This document shows positions 1 through 6,320 of a DNA stretch of 10,163 bases, one piece after another. Each line of letters begins with the position of its first letter. Position 1 is the first letter of the stretch. The position numbers and the translations under genes are program-made. Origin of the DNA: Chlamydiae bacterium RIFCSPHIGHO2_12_FULL_49_9 (lineage in GTDB: Bacteria; Chlamydiota; Chlamydiia; Chlamydiales; SM23-39); the NCBI GenBank assembly GCA_001794935.1, contig MGLY01000005.1, positions 1-10,163 on the forward strand, read 5' to 3'. The notes under the pieces are model-generated. The model was not told where the DNA came from and searched no databases. It was given only the letters and a program-made list of their open reading frames with translations.

Positions 1-2
1 CT

Positions 3-440
3 CTTAACCATGATTCCTACGATTGCTTTTGGCGTTGTGTTCGTCCTGGGAAACCAGACGTCGGAGCAGCTCACTGCGATTTTCAGTTTTGGGAAATTGC
101 TAAAGGAACATCGCAGGAAGCTCCTATTCCTTTTGATTATGACGAGAGATGGAAAATTTGGGTCCCCCTCATGGGATGCGATTCAACAAACAGTCTTCAA
201 GTCGTACCTGGAAGCCATGCCGAAGATGTTCCCACAAACCGAATCCTGACGAAAAATGGCTATAAACCAGTTATTGATCCCTCTTGGCTAGAACGGAAAG
301 AAAAGCTATTTACCTGCCCTCTCGCCAATTTCACTGATTACTGCGTTCTTTTCCACGACAAGCTCGTGCATCGGGGACCTCCCAACAACACAAAGAACTT
401 AAGACTTTCAGGAGAACTGACTATTTTGTTGAAGCTCTGA
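3..440 (+). CDS. PhyH-family Fe(II)/2-oxoglutarate-dependent dioxygenase, C-terminal part (5' end outside window)
   Basis: An open frame enters from the left edge and runs to a TGA at 438-440, giving 145 residues with no start codon needed inside the window. It reads as the catalytic core of a phytanoyl-CoA dioxygenase-like enzyme. The iron-binding HxD triad part is AHCDFQFWE (His24 at 72-74, Asp26 at 78-80). It is followed by WKIWVPL and the typical VVPGSH strand, then the distal histidine in LVHRGPPN (His123 at 369-371) and an arginine (Arg134, RLS) placed to bind 2-oxoglutarate. The core is therefore complete, and only N-terminal sequence is missing. Such enzymes hydroxylate small molecules in the cytoplasm; members occur in polysaccharide and secondary-metabolite loci. 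The substrate is unknown. The gene converges on the minus-strand sugar cluster and shares its terminator. The ATG at 171 lies after the HxD motif and is not a credible start. Confidence 0.82.
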   Translation, partial: LNHDSYDCFWRCVRPGKPDVGAAHCDFQFWEIAKGTSQEAPIPFDYDERWKIWVPLMGCDSTNSLQVVPGSHAEDVPTNRILTKNGYKPVIDPSWLERKEKLFTCPLANFTDYCVLFHDKLVHRGPPNNTKNLRLSGELTILLKL

Positions 441-443
441 CAT

Positions 444-479
444 AAGAAAGGCCTATTTCTCGAAATAGACCTTTTTCTT
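444..479. terminator. Bidirectional rho-independent terminator between convergent genes
   Basis: A hairpin with stem CCTATTT/AAATAGACC-type pairing sits around a 4-base loop (459-462), between the plus-strand TGA (438-440) and the minus-strand TAA (478-480). The inner six pairs CTATTT (453-458) and AAATAG (463-468) are perfect. After one C/A mismatch, GG (450-451) pairs with CC (470-471), followed by A-rich and T-rich arms that serve as the U-tract in each direction. The structure reaches into the last codons of the minus-strand methyltransferase, so one element can end both transcripts. Confidence 0.75.
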
Positions 480-1137
480 AAGGAATAAACCAATAGTAGT
501 CGCCAGTGTATCCGACTTCCTTAAAAAAGGCCTTCCACTCATCGACATGCATGATTGTTTTCGCAGTTAGATTCCAGGCATACATTGCCTCTTTTTCTTC
601 CTCATTCCGATATGCGTCCACCGTAATGAAGCTGTTTCCCTTAGAGACTCTTTCAATCTCCTGGAGGGCCTTCATTAGCTCTTTTTTCTCGAGATTATGG
701 ACTGTATTGATCGAAATGACTAAGTCAAAGGATTTGTCCTTAAAGGGCAGTTTGCGAACGTCTGCCACCTTAACGCGGAACTTGACCGATTCTAATGTAT
801 TTTCAATCGCATAGGCAGAAACATCAACTCCCTCAACTTGAACGCCGGGGATCAGTTGGAGCATGTCGTGGAGCATAAATCCTTTAGCGCATCCGACATC
901 GAGCACCTTGCTGCCCGCTTTCAATCCAAAGTGCTTTTGAAATGTTGGAATGACTGGCTGCCAGAAACGGGGTTGGTAGTTAAATCCGCCATAGCCGTGG
1001 CGCCGATCTCCATCAAAGAAATCTTTGCCGAACTGCCTGGCAATCGCACGATCTTCTTCTGTTTTCGTCGCGCCGCGCTCTTTTACGTTGCGCTTGGTGC
1101 GGGGATAATTGATTAAAAGATCTATTTCTTGTCCCAT
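478..1137 (-). CDS. Class I SAM-dependent methyltransferase
   Basis: A 219-residue cytoplasmic protein with a Rossmann-type methyltransferase domain. Motif I, which binds S-adenosylmethionine, is VLDVGCAKGF (residues 78-87). The acidic end of strand 2 is EGVDVS (102-107), motif II/III is ADVRKLPF (125-132), and motif IV is FDLVISINTVHNL (137-149), followed by a helix and strand typical of the Methyltransf_11/25 group. The first 60 residues are charged and aromatic and match no motif I know. The C-terminus is rich in aromatic residues (YYWF). The ATG follows AAGGAA (1143-1148), which overlaps the stop codon of the preceding dehydratase gene (gap of 2 bases), supporting this start and co-transcription. 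As the last gene of a nucleotide-sugar operon it probably O-, N- or C-methylates a sugar or a sugar-linked group; the acceptor cannot be read from sequence. Confidence 0.85.
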   Translation of the reverse strand: MGQEIDLLINYPRTKRNVKERGATKTEEDRAIARQFGKDFFDGDRRHGYGGFNYQPRFWQPVIPTFQKHFGLKAGSKVLDVGCAKGFMLHDMLQLIPGVQVEGVDVSAYAIENTLESVKFRVKVADVRKLPFKDKSFDLVISINTVHNLEKKELMKALQEIERVSKGNSFITVDAYRNEEEKEAMYAWNLTAKTIMHVDEWKAFFKEVGYTGDYYWFIP

Positions 1138-1139
1138 AC

Positions 1140-2129
1140 CTATTCCTTGTGAACATAACTTAGAGGCTCTTTGGCAATCTCATGGAAGGATTTTTCAACC
1201 CAAGAGACGGTTTGAGCAATCCCTTCTTGAAGGGAGATCCGAGGCGCCCAGCCCAATTCAGTGCGCGCTTTTGTAGAGTCGATCGTGTAGGCCTTATCTT
1301 GTCCCAATCTCTCCGCAACCTCTTTTGTCGCTTTCGAAAAATCGATTCCCATCTTTTGGCAAATCGTCTGGACGACATCTCGCACAGCAACTCCTGCGTC
1401 TGGAGAGAGATGATAAAGCTCACCAAATTTTCCCTTCTCCATAACGGCAAGCTCACCCATAGAGATATCTCGGATGTGAATGTATGACTTAACCGCGACT
1501 CCGCCACCATGCAACTCGATCAGCTTGCCCAACTTAACGTAGATCGCTGACCTTGGGATAATTTTAAATAGCTGCTGGTGAGCGCCGTACACATTCGTCG
1601 CTCGAACCATGGTGAGTGGGAAGTTGAAATTTTTGAAAAAGGTGAAAAGAGAAAGATCTCCTGCGGCTTTAGAAGCTGCATAAGGAGTGCTTGGATTTAA
1701 GGGGGCATCTTCTTTGATATTGCCAACGCAGGTGCCATAAACTTCCGGAGAGGATATGTGGACATACCTTTTCAAAAACTTCATGTCTTTGAGCTTGTTC
1801 ACAAGCATCGTGAGGGCAACTGCATTCGTTTGAAACCAATGATGAGGATTTTCCCAGCTAGGAGCAACTTCGCTTTGTGCTGCGAAGTTGACGATATACT
1901 CTGGCTGAAAAACGTTTAAAATCGTCTCCAAGCGGCCTAAATCCTTATTCAGATCGACTTGAAAAAAACGAAAATGCTTAGAATTTCTTTTCTTATAGGG
2001 AAGAAAAAGGGCGCTCTTTTCAGGCGAGCGGCTGACTCCAATGACCTCATATTCCCCAATTTCGAGCAAAAGATCGATGAAGTCGCTGCCGGAAAAGGAG
2101 TTGCTGCCTATGACTACTACTTTTTTCAT
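1140..2129 (-). CDS. SDR-family nucleotide-sugar 4,6-dehydratase-like enzyme (SDR C)
   Basis: A 329-residue extended short-chain dehydrogenase/reductase. The N-terminal NAD(P)-binding glycine motif is GSNSFSG (residues 8-14), with serine at the usual middle glycine. NFAAQSEV (81-88) is the HxAA-like cofactor strand. The active site carries SSPEVYG (126-132), close to the T-D-E or T-S-E signature of dTDP-glucose and GDP-mannose 4,6-dehydratases: the glutamate is kept and the middle residue is proline. Tyr150 and Lys154 form the YxxxK pair (PYAASK). RATNVYG (176-182) and the C-terminal half resemble RmlB/Gmd-type substrate domains. It probably forms a 4-keto-6-deoxy sugar from an NDP-sugar, though epimerase activity is possible. 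The start is preceded by GAGG (2134-2137), 10 bases after the E1-beta stop, so it belongs to the same operon. The exact nucleotide and sugar are not determinable. Confidence 0.8.
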   Translation of the reverse strand: MKKVVVIGSNSFSGSDFIDLLLEIGEYEVIGVSRSPEKSALFLPYKKRNSKHFRFFQVDLNKDLGRLETILNVFQPEYIVNFAAQSEVAPSWENPHHWFQTNAVALTMLVNKLKDMKFLKRYVHISSPEVYGTCVGNIKEDAPLNPSTPYAASKAAGDLSLFTFFKNFNFPLTMVRATNVYGAHQQLFKIIPRSAIYVKLGKLIELHGGGVAVKSYIHIRDISMGELAVMEKGKFGELYHLSPDAGVAVRDVVQTICQKMGIDFSKATKEVAERLGQDKAYTIDSTKARTELGWAPRISLQEGIAQTVSWVEKSFHEIAKEPLSYVHKE

Positions 2130-2139
2130 ATTTCCTCGC

Positions 2140-3213
2140 TTAAAAAGGGCCCGTAAATTCCTTGCTGGGAACGTCCATGGACTCTTTGGAGAACTGTTTC
2201 ATAATTTCTTCGAAATAGATTTGAGCTTTCACTTTCTTGCCCATCATCTTCAGAACTTCAAAAGCAATCTCTTTTGCTGTCGGATAAAAATGGTTGGCCA
2301 AAGCCCAGCTAGTCGGGCACAAACGGTCTGGATAAGCAATTCGAGCGGGCGCGCATTTTAGAAAAGAAAATCCCTCTTCAACTCCAACAGCGAGAATCTC
2401 GGACGAAAACCCGACAAACTTCCAATCCGGGTCTGCGACAACCAGCCGTCCTGTTTTTTGAAGAGAGGTCAAAATAGTCTCTTTATCCAACGGCTTCACC
2501 GAACGAACATCGATGATTTCAACGGACACTCCGTCTTCTTCAAGCCATTTAGCTGCCCTATAGGCCTCTAGGACCATATGGGAGCAGGCGACAAGCGTTA
2601 CGTCTGTTCCGGGTCTTACAATTTTCGCCTTTCCAATCGGCACGCGATACATTTCTTTTGGCACTTCGCCAAAAACTCCGTGAAGCCAACGGTGCTCCAA
2701 GTAGACTACAGGATTGTTGTCTTCTACTGCTGAAAGCAAAAGGCCCTTAGCATCATAAGGATTTGAGGGCATGACAACTTTTAATCCGGGGATATGGGCA
2801 AAGAAGCTCTGCAAGGACTGGGAGTGCTGAGGACCTTGTCCCCACCCTCTTCCGATGATGAGCCGGATCACAATTGGAGCCGTCATCTCGCCGCCGAACA
2901 TATAGTGCCACTTGGCAGCATTGTTGATGAGCTGATCGAGGGCCAAAAGGAAGAAATCCACCCGTTGATGGGTCATGATAGGGCGCATTCCGCCAATCGC
3001 AGAGCCAATTCCAATCCCGGTCATCGCGTTTTCAGAGGTCGGCATATCCATTACCCGATTAGGGCCATATTTTTTAGCAAGTCCATCAAGAGTGCCGAAA
3101 ATGCCTTTTGGATCAGGAACGCCGAGTCCCATGAGATAAATGCGAGGATCTAATTCCATGGCCTGATCGGTCGCTTCTAGAATCGCTTCGTTATACTTAA
3201 TCTGTCTTGTCAT
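2140..3213 (-). CDS. ThDP-dependent 2-oxoacid dehydrogenase-type E1, beta subunit
   Basis: A 357-residue homologue of the E1-beta subunits of pyruvate, acetoin and branched-chain 2-oxoacid dehydrogenases (transketolase pyrimidine-binding plus C-terminal domains). Visible landmarks are MPTSENAMTGIGIG (57-70), whose Glu61 is the expected ThDP-activating glutamate; the GGMRPI strand (74-79); DQLINNAAKWHYM (93-105); the GPQHSQS active-site segment (127-133); and GLKVVMPSNPYDAKGLL (143-159). The C-terminal domain contains a VEIIDVRSVKPLD stretch. The protein is some 30 residues longer than usual E1-beta subunits, ending in a charged tail with DVPSKEFTGPF. The ATG overlaps the E1-alpha stop by 4 bases (ATGA) and lacks a Shine-Dalgarno sequence, suggesting translational coupling and equal stoichiometry. 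No lipoyl E2 or E3 gene is nearby, so the alpha2beta2 enzyme is probably biosynthetic rather than part of a respiratory complex. The substrate is inferred only to be a 2-oxo acid or ketose. Confidence 0.86.
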   Translation of the reverse strand: MTRQIKYNEAILEATDQAMELDPRIYLMGLGVPDPKGIFGTLDGLAKKYGPNRVMDMPTSENAMTGIGIGSAIGGMRPIMTHQRVDFFLLALDQLINNAAKWHYMFGGEMTAPIVIRLIIGRGWGQGPQHSQSLQSFFAHIPGLKVVMPSNPYDAKGLLLSAVEDNNPVVYLEHRWLHGVFGEVPKEMYRVPIGKAKIVRPGTDVTLVACSHMVLEAYRAAKWLEEDGVSVEIIDVRSVKPLDKETILTSLQKTGRLVVADPDWKFVGFSSEILAVGVEEGFSFLKCAPARIAYPDRLCPTSWALANHFYPTAKEIAFEVLKMMGKKVKAQIYFEEIMKQFSKESMDVPSKEFTGPF

Positions 3214-4190
3214 AGTGAGTTTGTAGCATAAGGATTTTCAAGGTCGGGATCAAAAGAGGGAAATGGACTTTTTTCAGCAAACTGAATAGCCTCTTCGATT
3301 TCATGGGAAATTTCGGAGCGAAGATCCTCAAAATCTTTCTCTGAGAGTCCCTTGAGTTTGTTTCGGTGAATTTTGAGAGGACATTTTTTCTCCCAGCTTA
3401 AAAATTCTTCTTCCGTTCTGTAGCCGATGTGGTTGTCAAAGTTCGGACCGCAATGCTCCCGGTGCCGATAGGTCTCGAACTCGATGTAAGCTGGGCCGTT
3501 TCCGCTTCGTATAGAATCTACGGCCTCTTGAGCGACTTGATACACTTCTTCCACATCGTTTCCGAACCCGCCCTTGGTAAATATACCATGAGCCTTTGCA
3601 ATCGCGATTCGATCGCGCTCTTTAGGCTGTCTGACATCGAGGGGAGAGTAAACAGAGTAAAGGTTATTTTCGCAAACAAACAACACGGGCAGTTTTTTTA
3701 GAGCGGCAAAGTTTAGGCTCTCCACAAAGACTCCCTCTTCAGTAGATCCCTCGCCGAAGAAAATCGCTGTAATATCGCTCTCTTTTTTCAAAAAAGTCGC
3801 AAAAGCAAGACCAACTCCAACCGGAATACTTCCTCCCACGATCGGAGTTGAGCCCATCATCCCAACAGACATGTCGACAAGGTGCATTGAGCCACCCCTT
3901 CCCAAGCAACAACCCGTCTTTTTCCCGTAGATCTCAGCCATCATCTTTTTGAGATCTCCGCCTTTGGCAAGATAGTGGGCGTGGGCGCGATGATTGCTGA
4001 TCAGACGATCGGTATGTAAAACCGCTTTACAAACGCCAACAGCTACAGCTTCTTGCCCGATACTTAAGTGGACAGGGCATCTCATTTTTTGCTCGCTATA
4101 ACGATTGGCGATAGCCTCCTCGATCATTCGAATGCGAAGCATTTCTTTAAAAAATTCCAGAGAGAGATCTTTTGCAATCAGTTGAGTCAT
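3210..4190 (-). CDS. ThDP-dependent 2-oxoacid dehydrogenase-type E1, alpha subunit
   Basis: A 326-residue homologue of E1-alpha subunits (pyruvate/acetoin/2-oxoisovalerate dehydrogenase type), which bind the diphosphate of ThDP through Mg2+. Visible features are HLSIGQEAVAVG (41-52), the histidine-rich HRAHAHYLAKG loop (67-77), GRGGSMHLVD (98-107), and the ThDP fingerprint, here GEGSTEEG (146-153) ending at ENN (174-176), spaced as in the family. The fingerprint has glutamate where GDG is usual. A later ETYRHREHCGPNFD segment (near residues 239-252) replaces the YRxxGHS loop of classical pyruvate dehydrogenase. The start overlaps the upstream stop by 4 bases with no good ribosome site. With the beta subunit it should form a heterotetramer in the cytoplasm. 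The position between sugar-activating and sugar-modifying genes suggests a role in making a branched or acylated sugar (inference). Confidence 0.86.
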   Translation of the reverse strand: MTQLIAKDLSLEFFKEMLRIRMIEEAIANRYSEQKMRCPVHLSIGQEAVAVGVCKAVLHTDRLISNHRAHAHYLAKGGDLKKMMAEIYGKKTGCCLGRGGSMHLVDMSVGMMGSTPIVGGSIPVGVGLAFATFLKKESDITAIFFGEGSTEEGVFVESLNFAALKKLPVLFVCENNLYSVYSPLDVRQPKERDRIAIAKAHGIFTKGGFGNDVEEVYQVAQEAVDSIRSGNGPAYIEFETYRHREHCGPNFDNHIGYRTEEEFLSWEKKCPLKIHRNKLKGLSEKDFEDLRSEISHEIEEAIQFAEKSPFPSFDPDLENPYATNSL

Positions 4191-5737
4191 TTCATAAGCC
4201 TAGTAATGAATTTGCAAAGAGGCGCTTTTTTTATCGATTCTTGATTTCCTATAATCTGGACACTCATAGCTGCTGCTACAGAACCAACAAATCCAGCAAC
4301 CTTCGGAGAATATCCCTTTGCTAAACACAATGAAGAAAGGGACAGATAACTATCCCCAGCTCCGATTCGGTCTACACTTGTACTAGCAAAGGCGGGTATA
4401 TAAACAGATGATCCATCCGATGAAAAACAAAATACTCCTTTTACTCCTTGAGTAATGGAAAGCACCTTGCTTTCCATGATCTGACAAATATCAGCGGCAA
4501 CTCCTTCAAGTGAACTCAATCTATCATGAGCCGATAGCCGAAGCTCCCACTCGTTTAAAGAAATGCAATCCGCTCTGCGATAGCTTGTTACAACATTAAA
4601 GCCACGATTCCCGCTATTTGTTTGAGTATTTAAGGCAATAAAAGCCGGAATATCGCAAATAGCCTCCACAAGTCGTGGATTCGTGAAGCCATTACCAAAG
4701 TCACAAACTAAAACGAGATCATATTTCGATCTTTCCGATTTCAGTGTGCTTATTATATGATCTGTCTGCGATTCAGTAAGAGATTCTTCTTGCCCAGAAT
4801 ACGTTTCAAATAGCTTGGTAAGAATTTTCCCATCCCTAACAACATATCGCTTCTTAACAAGAGTGCCTGACTCTTCGAGATAGGTGAAATTAGGATGAAC
4901 GTTAGAGTCCAACTGATGTCGAATAAAGCTTAAATAGGGGCATTGCTTACCAACAGCAGCCACTAGGGTGACATCCTTAGCAAATTGCGCTAAGTGGTTA
5001 GCAACAATAAGAGATCCCCCAAGGAATGTTTCTTTCTCAACTAAGCGAGCTACCATGTGTTGTCCCTTGCCGGATTGGCCAAGTGATTCTACAAACTGAT
5101 ATTCATCCACAATTGCATCGCCTATGACCAAGACTTTCATGTCTTTGAGATCATTGACCATTTTGATGACATCGTCAGAGCTATATTCTTTTTTTAACTC
5201 CTTGAGAAACTGAGCAACCTCAGGAGGTGTGTTTTCAAAATGTCGATTGAGTAAAGAAGAAGAACTAAAAACAATGTCATCTGTATAAAAAACAGTTCCC
5301 CCAGAAGACTGAACTGCTTCAGCCTCCTCTGAAATTTTACCCGTTATATCTGCCGCATGGTCCTTGTATTCATTTCCTTTTACATAAAGCGCGGGCTTTA
5401 TTTTTGAGATGGCGGACACGGCATCAGGAGAGTTATTTAGAACGACGTAATCGACATCTTGGATTGCAGCAATTGATTCAAGTCTGAGCAATTCACCAAA
5501 AACAGGCCTTCCCGGTCCCTTATTGACGAACCGGTCGGGAGTCACGCTAACAACTAATCTATCCCCTTGCGCCTTAGCTGCTTTGAAGTGACGAATATGC
5601 CCGGGATGGAGCAAGTCGAAAACTCCGTGGCATTGGACAATCTTAAGACCTTGGCTTCTCTCTTTTTCTAGGAGCTCACCGATTTCTTCGAGAGATTTAA
5701 TTTTTGACTGAGAAAGCGTCTCTAAAAATTTCAGCAT
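4187..5737 (-). CDS. Bifunctional nucleotidyltransferase-PfkB sugar kinase, HldE-like with domains in reverse order
   Basis: With the ATG at 5737 the protein has 516 residues and two enzyme domains. Residues about 10-170 form a cytidylyltransferase-like (RfaE2/HldE-C type) domain with CHGVFDLLHPGH, whose HPGH (44-47) is the nucleotide-binding HxGH motif, and later KGNEYKDH. Residues about 198-510 form a PfkB/ribokinase-family domain with VIGDAIVDEY (204-213), FLGGSLIVAN (238-247) and the anion-hole/catalytic-base motif DRIGAGDS (Asp462). E. coli HldE has the kinase first and the transferase second; here the order is the opposite. It probably phosphorylates C1 of a sugar phosphate and then makes the NDP-sugar. 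The chosen start follows GAGG (5741-5744); an upstream in-frame ATG at 5827 would extend the overlap with the SIS gene to 131 bases and adds a tail without domain character. The stop overlaps the E1-alpha start (ATGA). The kinase half looks more AT-rich than most neighbours. Confidence 0.83.
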   Translation of the reverse strand: MLKFLETLSQSKIKSLEEIGELLEKERSQGLKIVQCHGVFDLLHPGHIRHFKAAKAQGDRLVVSVTPDRFVNKGPGRPVFGELLRLESIAAIQDVDYVVLNNSPDAVSAISKIKPALYVKGNEYKDHAADITGKISEEAEAVQSSGGTVFYTDDIVFSSSSLLNRHFENTPPEVAQFLKELKKEYSSDDVIKMVNDLKDMKVLVIGDAIVDEYQFVESLGQSGKGQHMVARLVEKETFLGGSLIVANHLAQFAKDVTLVAAVGKQCPYLSFIRHQLDSNVHPNFTYLEESGTLVKKRYVVRDGKILTKLFETYSGQEESLTESQTDHIISTLKSERSKYDLVLVCDFGNGFTNPRLVEAICDIPAFIALNTQTNSGNRGFNVVTSYRRADCISLNEWELRLSAHDRLSSLEGVAADICQIMESKVLSITQGVKGVFCFSSDGSSVYIPAFASTSVDRIGAGDSYLSLSSLCLAKGYSPKVAGFVGSVAAAMSVQIIGNQESIKKAPLCKFITRLMK

Positions 5738-6311
5738 ATTCCTCAACCGTTGCCGGGGTTTTGTTCCATAAGTCGATAATCGTGTGCAGTAAGAAGAAAT
5801 GGGCGGTTTCGACAAGTCCGTAATCACACCGATCTACCCAAAAATTCAGATCTCCTAGTTGTCGTAGCGGATTATCCTGCATAAATCCGCTCAGTGTAAT
5901 GAGCTGAACATTTTTGGAAAGCGCCTGATGTGCGGCATTTACAATATTTGGCGACTTTCCAGAACTGCTGATTGCCACGAGAAGATCATTCGATTTTAAA
6001 AGCTTGCCCAGTGGATAGCTAAAAACATTTTCATATCCGAGATCATTCCCTAAACATGTCATAAGGTTTGAATCGTAAAGAGTCTGAGATGGAATTTTAA
6101 GTGACTTTATCAAATCCGTGCTAAAATGGGAGGCAATACCTGCACTTCCTCCGTTCCCGATCACATAGACAATTCCGTTTAAGGCCTGCGTTTTTGCAAC
6201 CAGACGAAACGCCTCTTTTAACGCCTGATTTTCATCTATCTTTTCTGCTTTTTTTGTAAAAACGCAAGAAGACGCAGCCCCAGCCAAATCTTGAAAACGG
6301 GATGAAAACAT
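5697..6311 (-). CDS. SIS-domain sugar-phosphate isomerase, GmhA (phosphoheptose isomerase)-like
   Basis: With the ATG at 6311 the protein has 204 residues, close to GmhA (about 192). The SIS fold is shown by VIGNGGSAGIASHF (50-63), GNDLGY (88-93) and the phosphate-binding ISSSGKSPN loop (114-122). Aligned by eye to E. coli GmhA, the conserved active-site Ser, His61 and His180 equivalents are present (Ser56, His62, His176). The Glu65 position is aspartate (Asp66) and the Gln172 position is glutamate (Glu168). GmhA interconverts sedoheptulose 7-phosphate and heptose 7-phosphate, the first step to NDP-heptoses; a different ketose phosphate is possible here. A strong AGGAG (6316-6320), which touches the stop of SDR B, sets the start. 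The longer frame from 6389 would run 71 bases into that gene without adding conserved sequence. The 3' end overlaps the next gene by 41 bases. Confidence 0.83.
   Translation of the reverse strand: MFSSRFQDLAGAASSCVFTKKAEKIDENQALKEAFRLVAKTQALNGIVYVIGNGGSAGIASHFSTDLIKSLKIPSQTLYDSNLMTCLGNDLGYENVFSYPLGKLLKSNDLLVAISSSGKSPNIVNAAHQALSKNVQLITLSGFMQDNPLRQLGDLNFWVDRCDYGLVETAHFFLLHTIIDLWNKTPATVEEYAEIFRDAFSVKN
5741..5744 (-). promoter_or_regulatory. Probable ribosome binding site for the nucleotidyltransferase-kinase gene
   Basis: GAGG sits three bases before the ATG at 5737, inside the end of the SIS gene. The spacing is short, so it may act together with translational coupling from the SIS gene, which ends 41 bases further on. 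Confidence 0.45.
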
Positions 6312-6315
6312 AAAA

Positions 6316-6320
6316 CTCCT
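6316..6320 (-). promoter_or_regulatory. Ribosome binding site deciding the SIS isomerase start
   Basis: AGGAG lies four bases before the ATG at 6311 and shares bases with the TAG stop of SDR B. It supports 6311 over the in-frame ATG at 6389, which is inside SDR B. Confidence 0.7.

Noticed and set aside
10..249. Plus-strand open frame of 79 codons at the left edge
   Set aside because: It overlaps the PhyH-type frame, which carries the HxD motif and runs open from the edge; this frame has no recognisable domain.
171..440. ATG at 171 as the start of a small 89-residue protein
   Set aside because: The same frame is open to the left edge and contains the iron-binding HxD motif upstream, so the gene is longer and truncated by the window.
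5738..5827. N-terminal extension of the nucleotidyltransferase-kinase from an ATG at 5827
   Set aside because: The extra 30 residues are the out-of-frame reading of the SIS gene and lie before the conserved domain; the ATG at 5737 has a GAGG site.
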